NCBI GenBank assembly: GCA_017650105.1
Contig: JAGCFO010000002.1
Coordinates: 1-36,636, forward strand
Direction of reading: 5' to 3'
Length of the DNA stretch: 36,636 nt
DNA from: Bacteroidaceae bacterium
GTDB taxonomy: Bacteria; Bacteroidota; Bacteroidia; Bacteroidales; Bacteroidaceae
Within the stretch, counting starts at the first letter, position 1. The number at the start of each line of letters is the position of its first letter. Of this stretch, positions 8,257 to 15,102 are shown in pieces. The translations under genes and the position numbers were made by a program. Under the pieces are notes generated by a model. That model was not told the origin of the DNA and searched no databases. It was given only the letters and a program-made list of their open reading frames with translations.

Positions 8257-8714
8257 CAGCGAACAAATTTACTGCTTTTGCCTTCCGACTCCACAATGTA
8301 CACGCCCTTAGGCAAATGGCTCAAGTCGAGTGTCTGGCTCTGTATGGTCTGCACCGTTGTCAGCACGCGCTGCCCGCTTGGGGAATAGACGTTGACGATG
8401 CTTCCTGCCTTCCCCTCAAGGGTAAGCTGATGCGTGAGAGGAGAGTATGAGAACGAAGACTCGGGCAACAGCAGGTTTTCGACAGACGAAACGTCCGAGA
8501 TGTATAACCGGCTGATGCTGGAGAGAGGATACGTCTGATCTGCTTCGTTCTTCATCATTGCAATCATGTTGCCCGAGGAGAACGTTATCTTGCTTATTCC
8601 GCTCAAAGGCAAAGCAGCTTCCTCGCCTGAGGTTTGCTTCACATACAGATTCTGGGCTGATGCCGACACACCGAGAAGGAGCATGCAGGCTATGACTGAA
8701 AATAGTTTTTTCAT
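8256..8714 (-). CDS. Small exported protein with T9SS type A-like C-terminal domain
   Basis: A 152-residue protein with a signal peptide (MKKLFSVIACMLLLG, cleaved near ASAQ). Residues of about 20-70 (VKQTSGEEAALPLSGISKITF, then TYPLSSISRLYISD) resemble the N-terminal module of the following gene. The last 80 residues match a Por-secretion tail: SFSYSPLTHQLTL, NVYSPSGQRVLT, LSHLPKGVYIVESEG and KFVR. ATG 8714 is chosen over an upstream ATG at 8741, because the longer form would bury the signal peptide and overlap the previous gene. The stop overlaps the next start by one base. Function unknown; the architecture suggests surface delivery of a small domain within the operon. Confidence 0.75.
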   Translation of the reverse strand: MKKLFSVIACMLLLGVSASAQNLYVKQTSGEEAALPLSGISKITFSSGNMIAMMKNEADQTYPLSSISRLYISDVSSVENLLLPESSFSYSPLTHQLTLEGKAGSIVNVYSPSGQRVLTTVQTIQSQTLDLSHLPKGVYIVESEGKSSKFVR

Positions 8715-8730
8715 CTTTGTTTTGTGTCTA

Positions 8731-9603
8731 TTAGAAGTCAAAAGAATACTCCAGGCCTATTATGTTGCCTCCTGTCTCTTCGTCGTAAACGACCTTAGAG
8801 TTGTAGGAAACCTGATAGCGGTAATAAGCCGAGAGTTTTGAATGTTTGTTGAATTTGTAATCTGTTCCTAACGTGTAGCGCATCTTTCCTAAAGCAAACT
8901 GCTTGTCAATCTCGTTGAATGCCTCGACAGAGAGGAAAGGCTCGAACTTGCACTTCGGGATATCGTAGCTTACCTCCACACGGCTGCGAAGCTTATGATC
9001 GATCTTGGCTTTCTTGTCGTCAATCATATAGCTATAGTCTTCTTCGTTCTCATCCTCAATCAGATACCACTCTTCAAGGTCAGGAAGGACAACTGACAAA
9101 GGATTGTAGTAGTAGCGAGTACGATTGCAAGTGGCTGGAGAGGTGTAGGTGAACTGATATCTCTCACGCAGCGACACATTGAAGCGCCCCAGCTTGATAG
9201 AAGCACTTGCCGAAGCAAAGGCACGATGTCTCGGTCCCCAATACGCTTCGTCTACGTTCTTGTGCTTGGGGCTGCCGTCTTCGTTGAACTTCACGGCTGT
9301 TTCGGCAGGATTGTTCTTGTAGATGAACAGGTATCCCGCATCCACCTTGAGCCAAGGGAGCACGTTTTTGTTCTTGTAGGAGAAGGATAGGCCTGCAGAC
9401 GCTCTGTCGGAGGCTGAGAAGACGTCGCGCATACGATATCCAGCCTCAACGGACATGTTGAACCCTTTGGCAAGTTTAGTCTTGCCCTCGATGTTTGTCC
9501 ACAATCCCCAATCGTCGGCACTTCTCTCTTCCTGCGCAAAAGCATTAGGAGTCAGCACAACAAAGAGGAGCGCGATAAGTAGAAAGGAAAAATATTTTTT
9601 CAT
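8731..9603 (-). CDS. DUF2490-family outer-membrane beta-barrel protein
   Basis: A 290-residue protein with a clean signal peptide (cleaved after NAFAQ, residue 24). The remainder has the alternating amphipathic strands of an outer-membrane barrel and matches DUF2490: DDWGLWTNIEGKTKLAKGF at the start, SLRERYQFTY, LRSRVEVSYDIPKCKFEPFLSVE, FNEI, and a C-terminal strand ending in aromatic SFDF as needed for BAM-assisted insertion. The molecular role of DUF2490 is not established. It is the third gene of the operon, 51 bp after DUF4956 and 16 bp before the small T9SS-tailed gene. An acidic insertion near residues 180-190 (EDENEEDYSY) probably forms an outer loop. Confidence 0.8.
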   Translation of the reverse strand: MKKYFSFLLIALLFVVLTPNAFAQEERSADDWGLWTNIEGKTKLAKGFNMSVEAGYRMRDVFSASDRASAGLSFSYKNKNVLPWLKVDAGYLFIYKNNPAETAVKFNEDGSPKHKNVDEAYWGPRHRAFASASASIKLGRFNVSLRERYQFTYTSPATCNRTRYYYNPLSVVLPDLEEWYLIEDENEEDYSYMIDDKKAKIDHKLRSRVEVSYDIPKCKFEPFLSVEAFNEIDKQFALGKMRYTLGTDYKFNKHSKLSAYYRYQVSYNSKVVYDEETGGNIIGLEYSFDF

Positions 9604-9654
9604 AACTCAAATTTTCTTATGGGTAACACATATTCTGGTTTGGGCAACACTTCT

Positions 9655-10392
9655 CTATCCGCGAGGCATGCGCCCTATGCTGTCGACAGAGTTGGTCTGC
9701 CCTGAGAGGGGCTTGTAGTAGATGCGGAGAATGGCGCTGTCTTTCAGGAAGTCGATAGCACCCACTTCCACTCTCGATATGTCGAGCCCGGTTCTCTTCT
9801 TCAGGTCCTCTATCAGCTCGTCGTACTTCTCGGGAGTGATGAGGCGCACATTGTCATATTTGATAAGCTTGCTAGCTTCGTTCTTGATGAAGAACTTGCT
9901 CTCGCACACCCAGATGGAAATCAAGAACAGCAGGTTCGTTGCCCCCAGCTCCAGATAGCTGATGCTTGTGGCAAGGGCATTGATGGCGCTCACGGCAATG
10001 ATGAGGAAGAGGTAGGTCATCTCTCTGATGGGCACACTCTCCGTTCTATAGCGGATGATGCCGAAGATGGCAAACAGACCGAGGGCAAACCCTATCTTCA
10101 GCTTCACGCCTCCCATGAGGAATATGAGAAGGAACACGCTGATGGAAATCAGGGTGAAAGTGAAGAGATAGTCGCGCCTGTGGCTCTTGGGATAGTAGAA
10201 GAGGCGGACGATGATGCCCACGACGAAGATGTTAACGACAAAGCGGATGAGCAATTCTCCCAGTCCTGCCCAGTCAACCCAGGCTGACGACGCCATGCTG
10301 CTGTCGGCTAAAGACTCCAACTCCCCTTCTAAATCATCTGCAGCGGCAAGCAAGGCTTTTCCTCCTGCGGCCAAAAGACTAATAAATGACAT
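9655..10392 (-). CDS. DUF4956 integral membrane protein
   Basis: A 245-residue inner-membrane protein. After an N-terminal segment it has several hydrophobic helices (about 45-63, 72-92, 95-110, 122-140 and 142-160), then a soluble tail. It carries the DUF4956 signature GLFAIFGIIRYRTE followed by PIREMTYLF. The family is usually encoded next to VTC-domain polyphosphate polymerase-like proteins, as here: the VTC gene ends 4 bp upstream. ATG 10392 is chosen because the open frame further up (to 10440) overlaps the VTC gene. It is inferred to work with the VTC protein, perhaps as membrane anchor or export partner for its product. Confidence 0.85.
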   Translation of the reverse strand: MSFISLLAAGGKALLAAADDLEGELESLADSSMASSAWVDWAGLGELLIRFVVNIFVVGIIVRLFYYPKSHRRDYLFTFTLISISVFLLIFLMGGVKLKIGFALGLFAIFGIIRYRTESVPIREMTYLFLIIAVSAINALATSISYLELGATNLLFLISIWVCESKFFIKNEASKLIKYDNVRLITPEKYDELIEDLKKRTGLDISRVEVGAIDFLKDSAILRIYYKPLSGQTNSVDSIGRMPRG

Positions 10393-10396
10393 AATA

Positions 10397-11176
10397 TTAA
10401 GATTTATAATGATTAAACTCGTTTGCAAGCAGCTTCTCAAATCTGCGCACCTTCGGAAGGAAATTGTTTTTCTTGATGCCTTCGTTTGTAGCCACCGTGC
10501 CTATACAATATTTGCTGAATCCGGAAGGATGGATACGCAGCGTGCGGAGGATGTCGAGCACGGGCGAGTCAGCATTTCCGTCGCGCTTCAGCTCTATTAT
10601 CACCAGTCGGTCGTACGTGTTGTCGACACCCGTTTCCCAATGATGGAACTTCACGTGCGAATCGATGGTAAGACGCTCCGTTTTGGCATAGTTCACGAGA
10701 GTAATGCGCTCAAACTGGTTCTCCACCTTGGGCACCAGCTGCTCAAGCGTGTATTTGGCGTACTTGTGCAGCAGCTCATTTCCTCCGTCCTCAATGAGGG
10801 AGTCAATGCCGCGCACCTCCATACGCTTCTTCTTGGTGCGCCCGTGATTGTTTTTGTTCTTTACTTCCAGAAATGTCTCTCCGCTGCTGAGATAGGTGCG
10901 CACTCTCACCTTCTGGCGCGTCAGACGTCCGTTGTGATGAGCCAGATACATCTCCTCGTCGGGCGTATCGAGGTAGATAGTCCTATAAGGACTCACTCTC
11001 CTGCCCTCAATCTCATTCACATAGTATTTCCCCTGCGCCATACGCAGCAGTTCCTCAAGCTGAGTGAGGGTTGCCAGATATTTCTGGTCGGTTCTGTTCA
11101 TCAACTTGATTCCTCCCATCTCCTCCAAAGAAATGGTAGGAAGCTGCTCCAGTAATTGCAAAATCGCCTTTTCCAT
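10397..11176 (-). CDS. VTC-domain (triphosphate tunnel) polyphosphate polymerase-like protein
   Basis: A 259-residue cytoplasmic protein made only of a VTC domain, without the SPX and membrane parts of yeast Vtc proteins. Tunnel features are visible: NRTDQKY (27-33), YRTIYLDTP (64-72), RQKVRVRTY (87-95), FLEVKNK (102-108), KKKRMEVRG, ERITLVNY (156-163), VIIELKRDG (192-200) and SKY (221-223). These supply the basic and acidic pairs that bind triphosphate and metal in this fold. Family members make polyphosphate from nucleotide triphosphate; for bacterial stand-alone members this is mostly annotation by similarity. It is the first gene of a five-gene operon, with a -7 box 10 bp upstream. Confidence 0.87.
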   Translation of the reverse strand: MEKAILQLLEQLPTISLEEMGGIKLMNRTDQKYLATLTQLEELLRMAQGKYYVNEIEGRRVSPYRTIYLDTPDEEMYLAHHNGRLTRQKVRVRTYLSSGETFLEVKNKNNHGRTKKKRMEVRGIDSLIEDGGNELLHKYAKYTLEQLVPKVENQFERITLVNYAKTERLTIDSHVKFHHWETGVDNTYDRLVIIELKRDGNADSPVLDILRTLRIHPSGFSKYCIGTVATNEGIKKNNFLPKVRRFEKLLANEFNHYKS

Positions 11177-11186
11177 CTTTATGCTG

Positions 11187-11194
11187 CAAATGTA
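11187..11194 (-). promoter_or_regulatory. -7 box of the VTC/DUF4956 operon
   Basis: On the minus strand the sequence is TACATTTG, a full match to TAnnTTTG, 10 bp before the VTC start codon. No clear TTTG is found 19-21 bp upstream. The leader would be very short. This promoter is divergent from the frr promoter at 11264-11295. Confidence 0.5.
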
Positions 11195-11263
11195 TGAATT
11201 AAAAATAACTTTCCGTATCTTTTTTATTAAAAAATGTGTCTTATGCAGAAAATTACGATTTTT

Positions 11264-11295
11264 TTTGCTGATATCATTTTTTTTCCCTATCTTTG
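11264..11295 (+). promoter_or_regulatory. Bacteroidetes promoter for frr-rsgA
   Basis: TTTG at 11264-11267 and TATCTTTG at 11288-11295 are separated by exactly 20 bp, an ideal match to TTTG-N19-21-TAnnTTTG. The start codon of frr lies 41 bp downstream. Confidence 0.8.
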
Positions 11296-11336
11296 ACTTC
11301 TGAAATAAAAACTTCCACTTAATAACATTTGACCAT

Positions 11337-11897
11337 ATGCAAGATTTGAAATCTTATCTGAACGAGGCAGAAGAACTGATGGAAATGGCCATTCTTCATA
11401 TCGAAGACGAGTTGGCTCATATCCGTGCAGGAAAGGCTGATGTGCGCTTGCTCGACGGCATCCGCGTCGACAACTACGGCACAAAGGTGCCCATCAACAA
11501 TGCTGCCAGCGTATCGACTCCCGATGCGCGTTCCATTGCTATTCGTCCGTGGGACAAGAACATGCTGCGCATCATAGAGAAGGCTATCATCGACTCCAAC
11601 CTCGGCATCATGCCCGAGAACAACGGAGAAATCATCCGCATCAACATTCCTCCCCTCACCGAGGAGCGCCGACGCCAGTTGGTGAAGCAATGCAGCAAGG
11701 AGGTTGAGACTGCCAAGATCAGCGTACGCAACGCTCGTCGCGACTGCATCGAGAAACTGAAGAAGGCTGTCAAGGAAGGTATGCCCGAAGATGAGCAGAA
11801 AGACGGCGAGGAGAAAGTGCAGAAGCTTCACGACAAATACATCAAGAAGGTCGACGAAGTGTTTGCTGCAAAGGAGAAGGAAATCATGACCATCTAA
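11337..11897 (+). CDS. frr: Ribosome recycling factor
   Basis: A 186-residue cytoplasmic protein of standard RRF length. With EF-G it splits post-termination ribosomes. The typical blocks are present: an opening helix, then HIRAGKADVRLLDGIRVDNYGT, PDARSIAIRPWDK, IEKAIIDSNLGIMPENNGEIIRINIPPLTEERR, and the C-terminal helices with RNARRD and LHDKYIKKVDEVFAAKEKEIM. It is preceded by an excellent promoter and followed after 30 bp by rsgA, another ribosome-related gene, so the two probably share a transcript. Confidence 0.98.
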   Translation: MQDLKSYLNEAEELMEMAILHIEDELAHIRAGKADVRLLDGIRVDNYGTKVPINNAASVSTPDARSIAIRPWDKNMLRIIEKAIIDSNLGIMPENNGEIIRINIPPLTEERRRQLVKQCSKEVETAKISVRNARRDCIEKLKKAVKEGMPEDEQKDGEEKVQKLHDKYIKKVDEVFAAKEKEIMTI

Positions 11898-11927
11898 GCA
11901 GCCTCTGCCGCAGATACGAGTCGTTGT

Positions 11928-12992
11928 ATGCGAGGACTTGTCGTAAAAAACACAGGCAGTCATTACAGAGTGCGCACGGATTCGGGCGCACTCTTTGACT
12001 GTAAGATAAAAGGCAACTTCCGCCTTCGCGACATACGCAGCACCAATCCCGTAGTCGTAGGCGACAAAGTGCTCTTCGAGCCTACCTCCGAAAACCTTTC
12101 CGAAGTCAAAGAAGCCTGTGCCGAAGTGCTGGCTGCCAGCATCGTGAAGAAAAAGAAAGGCAAAGGGAAGAAATCATCCAAGCACGCCGACTCCCAACAG
12201 CAAGCGCCAGACAGTTCACACTACCCCACGGGCTGGATTACCGACATCGAGGACCGCGCGAACTACATCATCCGCAAGGCTTCGAACCTCAGCAAGCAGA
12301 GCCACATCATTGCCGCAAACGTAGACCAGAGCCTGCTCTTGGTTACCATCAGCCATCCTGAGACAAGCACCATTTTCATCGACCGGTTCCTCGCCGTGAG
12401 CGAGGCTTACCGCATTCCCGTGCATATCGTCATCAACAAGGCTGACATCTACGATGAGGAAGAGAAACGAATCGCATCGCTCCTCGCTTCCCTCTATGAG
12501 CATATCGGCTACGAATGTCACATTATTTCCTGTGTACCAGATAGTTCCTTCCCGGGAGCTGAGTCGCTGCTGCCTTTCCTCGAGGGGAAGACAACGCTCC
12601 TCTCCGGCAACTCGGGCGTAGGCAAAAGCACCCTTCTGAATGCGCTGCTGCCTGAGGTAAGACAGAAGACGGCTCCCCTCTCCGAAGTGCACGACACGGG
12701 AATGCACACCACCACTTTCAGCGAAATGTTCGAGCTGCCAGGCTCAGGATGGCTCATCGACACTCCCGGCGTAAAAGGCTTCGGCACTTTCGATATGGAG
12801 AAGGAGGAAGTGGGGCACTATTTCAGGGAAATCTTCGAGATGTCGAAACATTGCCGATACGGAAACTGCACCCATACGCACGAGCCAGGATGTGCCGTGC
12901 GCGATGCGCTTGAGAAGCAGCTCATAGCTCCTTCTCGCTACACTTCTTATCTGAGCATGCTCGAAGATAAGGATGAGGCGAAGTACCGTTGA
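11928..12992 (+). CDS. rsgA: Ribosome small-subunit GTPase RsgA
   Basis: A 354-residue circularly permuted GTPase that assists late 30S maturation. An N-terminal OB-fold (1-70) is followed by the permuted motifs: NKAD (170-173), GNSGVGKST (227-235), the switch region with GMHTTTF, and DTPG (278-281). The C-terminal zinc site uses C309, C314, H316 and C322. Between the OB-fold and the GTPase domain is an insert of about 28 residues (72-100) that is lysine-rich, then serine/glutamine-rich (KKKKGKGKKSSKHADSQQQ); this linker looks longer and more basic than usual and may touch rRNA. ATG 11928 gives the normal N-terminus. Confidence 0.97.
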   Translation: MRGLVVKNTGSHYRVRTDSGALFDCKIKGNFRLRDIRSTNPVVVGDKVLFEPTSENLSEVKEACAEVLAASIVKKKKGKGKKSSKHADSQQQAPDSSHYPTGWITDIEDRANYIIRKASNLSKQSHIIAANVDQSLLLVTISHPETSTIFIDRFLAVSEAYRIPVHIVINKADIYDEEEKRIASLLASLYEHIGYECHIISCVPDSSFPGAESLLPFLEGKTTLLSGNSGVGKSTLLNALLPEVRQKTAPLSEVHDTGMHTTTFSEMFELPGSGWLIDTPGVKGFGTFDMEKEEVGHYFREIFEMSKHCRYGNCTHTHEPGCAVRDALEKQLIAPSRYTSYLSMLEDKDEAKYR

Positions 12993-13022
12993 GAAGATTT
13001 AGATACGGGTTGGAAAAAGTGC

Positions 13023-13127
13023 CGAGCACATACTTTGAGCTTCCTCCATTTTCCCTTCTCCAAAAAATTTTTTTCCCTTCTTCATATCGCGATATTTGTT
13101 CTCCAAAAATATTTTTTCCTTCTCCAA
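13023..13127 (-). repeat. 21-bp heptad-type repeat, copy C
   Basis: On the minus strand, 21-bp units starting at 13127, 13106, 13085 and 13064 read LEKEKIF, LENKYRD, MKKGKKF and then FGEGKME. A 27-bp tail (13023-13049) shared with copy B follows. The copy lies between rsgA and the pectate lyase gene, both on the plus strand, so it reads against its neighbours. A minus-strand frame of 88 codons spans it but has no other gene-like property. Confidence 0.6.
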
Positions 13128-13184
13128 AAAACAGCTTTGACAATACATACTGAAATTGCGAAAAACAACACCCCTCCAATCAAA

Positions 13185-14387
13185 ATGAAAACCACTCATC
13201 AACCAACTATGAAACAGCTTCTCCTCCTTCTCCTCACACTCCTTGCTATCAACTCGATGGCGCAAAGAGAGACGTACTATCCGCAGCGGGCTGACGACAA
13301 CGGATTCTTCGAGATGAAATGGACTTCACTTGTCGCTCACCTTGAGGACGACTACTTCCGCACTCCCGATGCCATCCGCGTGGGCGACAACGTGCTTCTC
13401 TTTCAGCTGAAAAGCGGGGGTTGGGGCAAGAACATCAACATGCAGCGCGTACTCTCTGAGGATGAGCACGATACCGCTCTTGCCGCGCAGTCTCACGTTG
13501 ACGAAGGCACCATCGACAACGGAGCAACTTCTACGGAGATTATCTTCCTTGCACGGCTCTACAAGGCAACGGGCGAAAAACGGTTCCTGAAGGGTTTGAC
13601 GCGCGGACTTGACTACCTGCTGAAGATGCAATACAAGAATGGGGGCTTTCCGCAGTGCTATCCGCGCACTACAGGCTATGTGACTGAAATCGAATATAAT
13701 GACAACGCCAACGTAAACGTGCTGCGCCTCATGAGAGCCGTCTACGAATCGGACCCTCGCTGCAAGACACATTGGGATGATTGGGCTACGTGGACTCAGC
13801 CGGGCTCGATGGATAGAAGAACCTTCGATTTCCTCCCCCGAAAGTACTTCAAGAAGGCAAAAAAGTCATTCGACAAAGGCATCAGCTGCATCCTTCGAAC
13901 ACAAATCGTGCGCGACGGGCAGCTCACAGCGTGGTGCGCCCAATACGACCATCAGACTCTTCAGCCTGCCAAAGCCCGCGCTTACGAGCTTGTGTCGCTG
14001 AGCGGAGCAGAGAGTTTCGGCATCCTTGAGCTGCTGCTCACGCTGCCTTCTCCATCGGACGACGTGATAAAAGCCATAGAGGGAGGAGCCTTGTGGACCG
14101 AAAACAGCAAAGTGGAGGGGCTGAAATTTGATTTCTTCCGCACACCCGATGGGAAAAGGGACTACCGGATGGCTCCCTGCGAGGATTGCCCTCCCCTTTG
14201 GGCTCGCTTCTACGATATTGACACCAACGAGCCCTTCTTCTGCGACAGAGACGGCGTGAAAGTCGATGCCGTAGAAAAGATTGGCATTGAGCGACGTACA
14301 GGCTATTCGTGGTACAGCGGAGACGGGAATCAATTCCTCAAACACTACGAAAAATGGAAGAAACGTGTTTCATCCGTTAAACAATAA
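13185..14387 (+). CDS. Pectate lyase (PL10-like)
   Basis: A 400-residue secreted enzyme predicted to cleave polygalacturonate by beta-elimination. A signal peptide (MKQLLLLLLTLLAIN, cleaved near MAQ) is preceded by eight residues if ATG 13185 is used; ATG 13209 is an equally good start. The frame stays open to 13035, but that part is the antisense of repeat copy C. PL10-type phrases include GGWGKNINM, IDNGATSTEIIFLARLYKATGE, DYLLKMQYKNGGFPQCYPRT, YVTEIEYNDNANVNVLRLM and ELVSLSGAESFGILELLL. The fold is an (alpha/alpha) toroid. cutC follows after 12 bp. No SusC/D genes are adjacent, so this is not a classical PUL. Confidence 0.87.
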   Translation: MKTTHQPTMKQLLLLLLTLLAINSMAQRETYYPQRADDNGFFEMKWTSLVAHLEDDYFRTPDAIRVGDNVLLFQLKSGGWGKNINMQRVLSEDEHDTALAAQSHVDEGTIDNGATSTEIIFLARLYKATGEKRFLKGLTRGLDYLLKMQYKNGGFPQCYPRTTGYVTEIEYNDNANVNVLRLMRAVYESDPRCKTHWDDWATWTQPGSMDRRTFDFLPRKYFKKAKKSFDKGISCILRTQIVRDGQLTAWCAQYDHQTLQPAKARAYELVSLSGAESFGILELLLTLPSPSDDVIKAIEGGALWTENSKVEGLKFDFFRTPDGKRDYRMAPCEDCPPLWARFYDIDTNEPFFCDRDGVKVDAVEKIGIERRTGYSWYSGDGNQFLKHYEKWKKRVSSVKQ

Positions 14388-14399
14388 AAAGGAACGACT

Positions 14400-15077
14400 A
14401 TGATGACGAAATACTACTTGGAGGCGTGTTGCCAAAGCGCTCAAGATGCCCTCACGGCTCAGAATCACGGAGCCTCGCGCATAGAGCTGTGCGAAGACTT
14501 GGCATGCGATGGGCTGACTCCCTCGCTGGACACCATTCGCGAAACGCTGCGAAGCGTCTCCATCCCCGTAAATGTGTTGATTCGCTTACGTGCCGGCAAC
14601 TTCGTCTACGACAAAGACGAAATTGCAAAAATGTGCCTTTCCATCGGGGAAATTCGGGATTTGCGCGTAGTAACAGATGACGAAAACGGGGCAGAGCGGA
14701 AGGTAAACGCTGTAGTGATTGGAGCACTTACCGAGGAGGGAGAAATAGACATTCCTGCCGTTAAGGAGATGATGGATGCCGCAGGAGGCTTGCCGATTAC
14801 CTTTCACAGGGCTTTTGATGTCTGCGCCCATCCGAAAAAGGCTTATGAGCAGCTCTCCGAGTTAGGGATAGCGCGCATCCTCACTTCGGGGCAAGTTCCC
14901 ACAGCGGTGAAAGGAAGCAAACTCCTTGCCGAGCTTGTCCAGATGTCAGCAAGTCCAAAGGAAAATGAGGGCAGACCTACAATCCTTGTCGGGGGAGGCG
15001 TTCGGCCCTCAAATATTGACACTCTTGCCGAAGAAACGGGTGCTCAGGAGTTCCATTCCTCCTATCTCCTGTGGTAG
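14400..15077 (+). CDS. cutC: CutC family protein
   Basis: A 225-residue cytoplasmic TIM-barrel protein of the CutC family, close to the usual length. Matching blocks are LEACCQSAQDALTAQNHGASRIELCEDLACDGLTPS at the N-terminus, VLIRLRAGNFVY, FHRAFDVC, LGIARILTSGQ, ILVGGGVRPSNI and the terminal EFHSS. CutC was named for copper tolerance, but its biochemical role is unsettled, so the copper label should be taken loosely. It begins 12 bp after the pectate lyase gene (ATGATG; either ATG may be used) and probably shares its transcript. It ends 25 bp from the convergent regulator gene. Confidence 0.94.
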   Translation: MMTKYYLEACCQSAQDALTAQNHGASRIELCEDLACDGLTPSLDTIRETLRSVSIPVNVLIRLRAGNFVYDKDEIAKMCLSIGEIRDLRVVTDDENGAERKVNAVVIGALTEEGEIDIPAVKEMMDAAGGLPITFHRAFDVCAHPKKAYEQLSELGIARILTSGQVPTAVKGSKLLAELVQMSASPKENEGRPTILVGGGVRPSNIDTLAEETGAQEFHSSYLLW

Positions 15078-15102
15078 GAAGGCTGAGGAAACGGCTTTTT
15101 CG

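Noticed and set aside
13035..13184. N-terminal extension of the pectate lyase
   Set aside because: The extension is the antisense reading of the 21-bp repeat copy and would hide the signal peptide.
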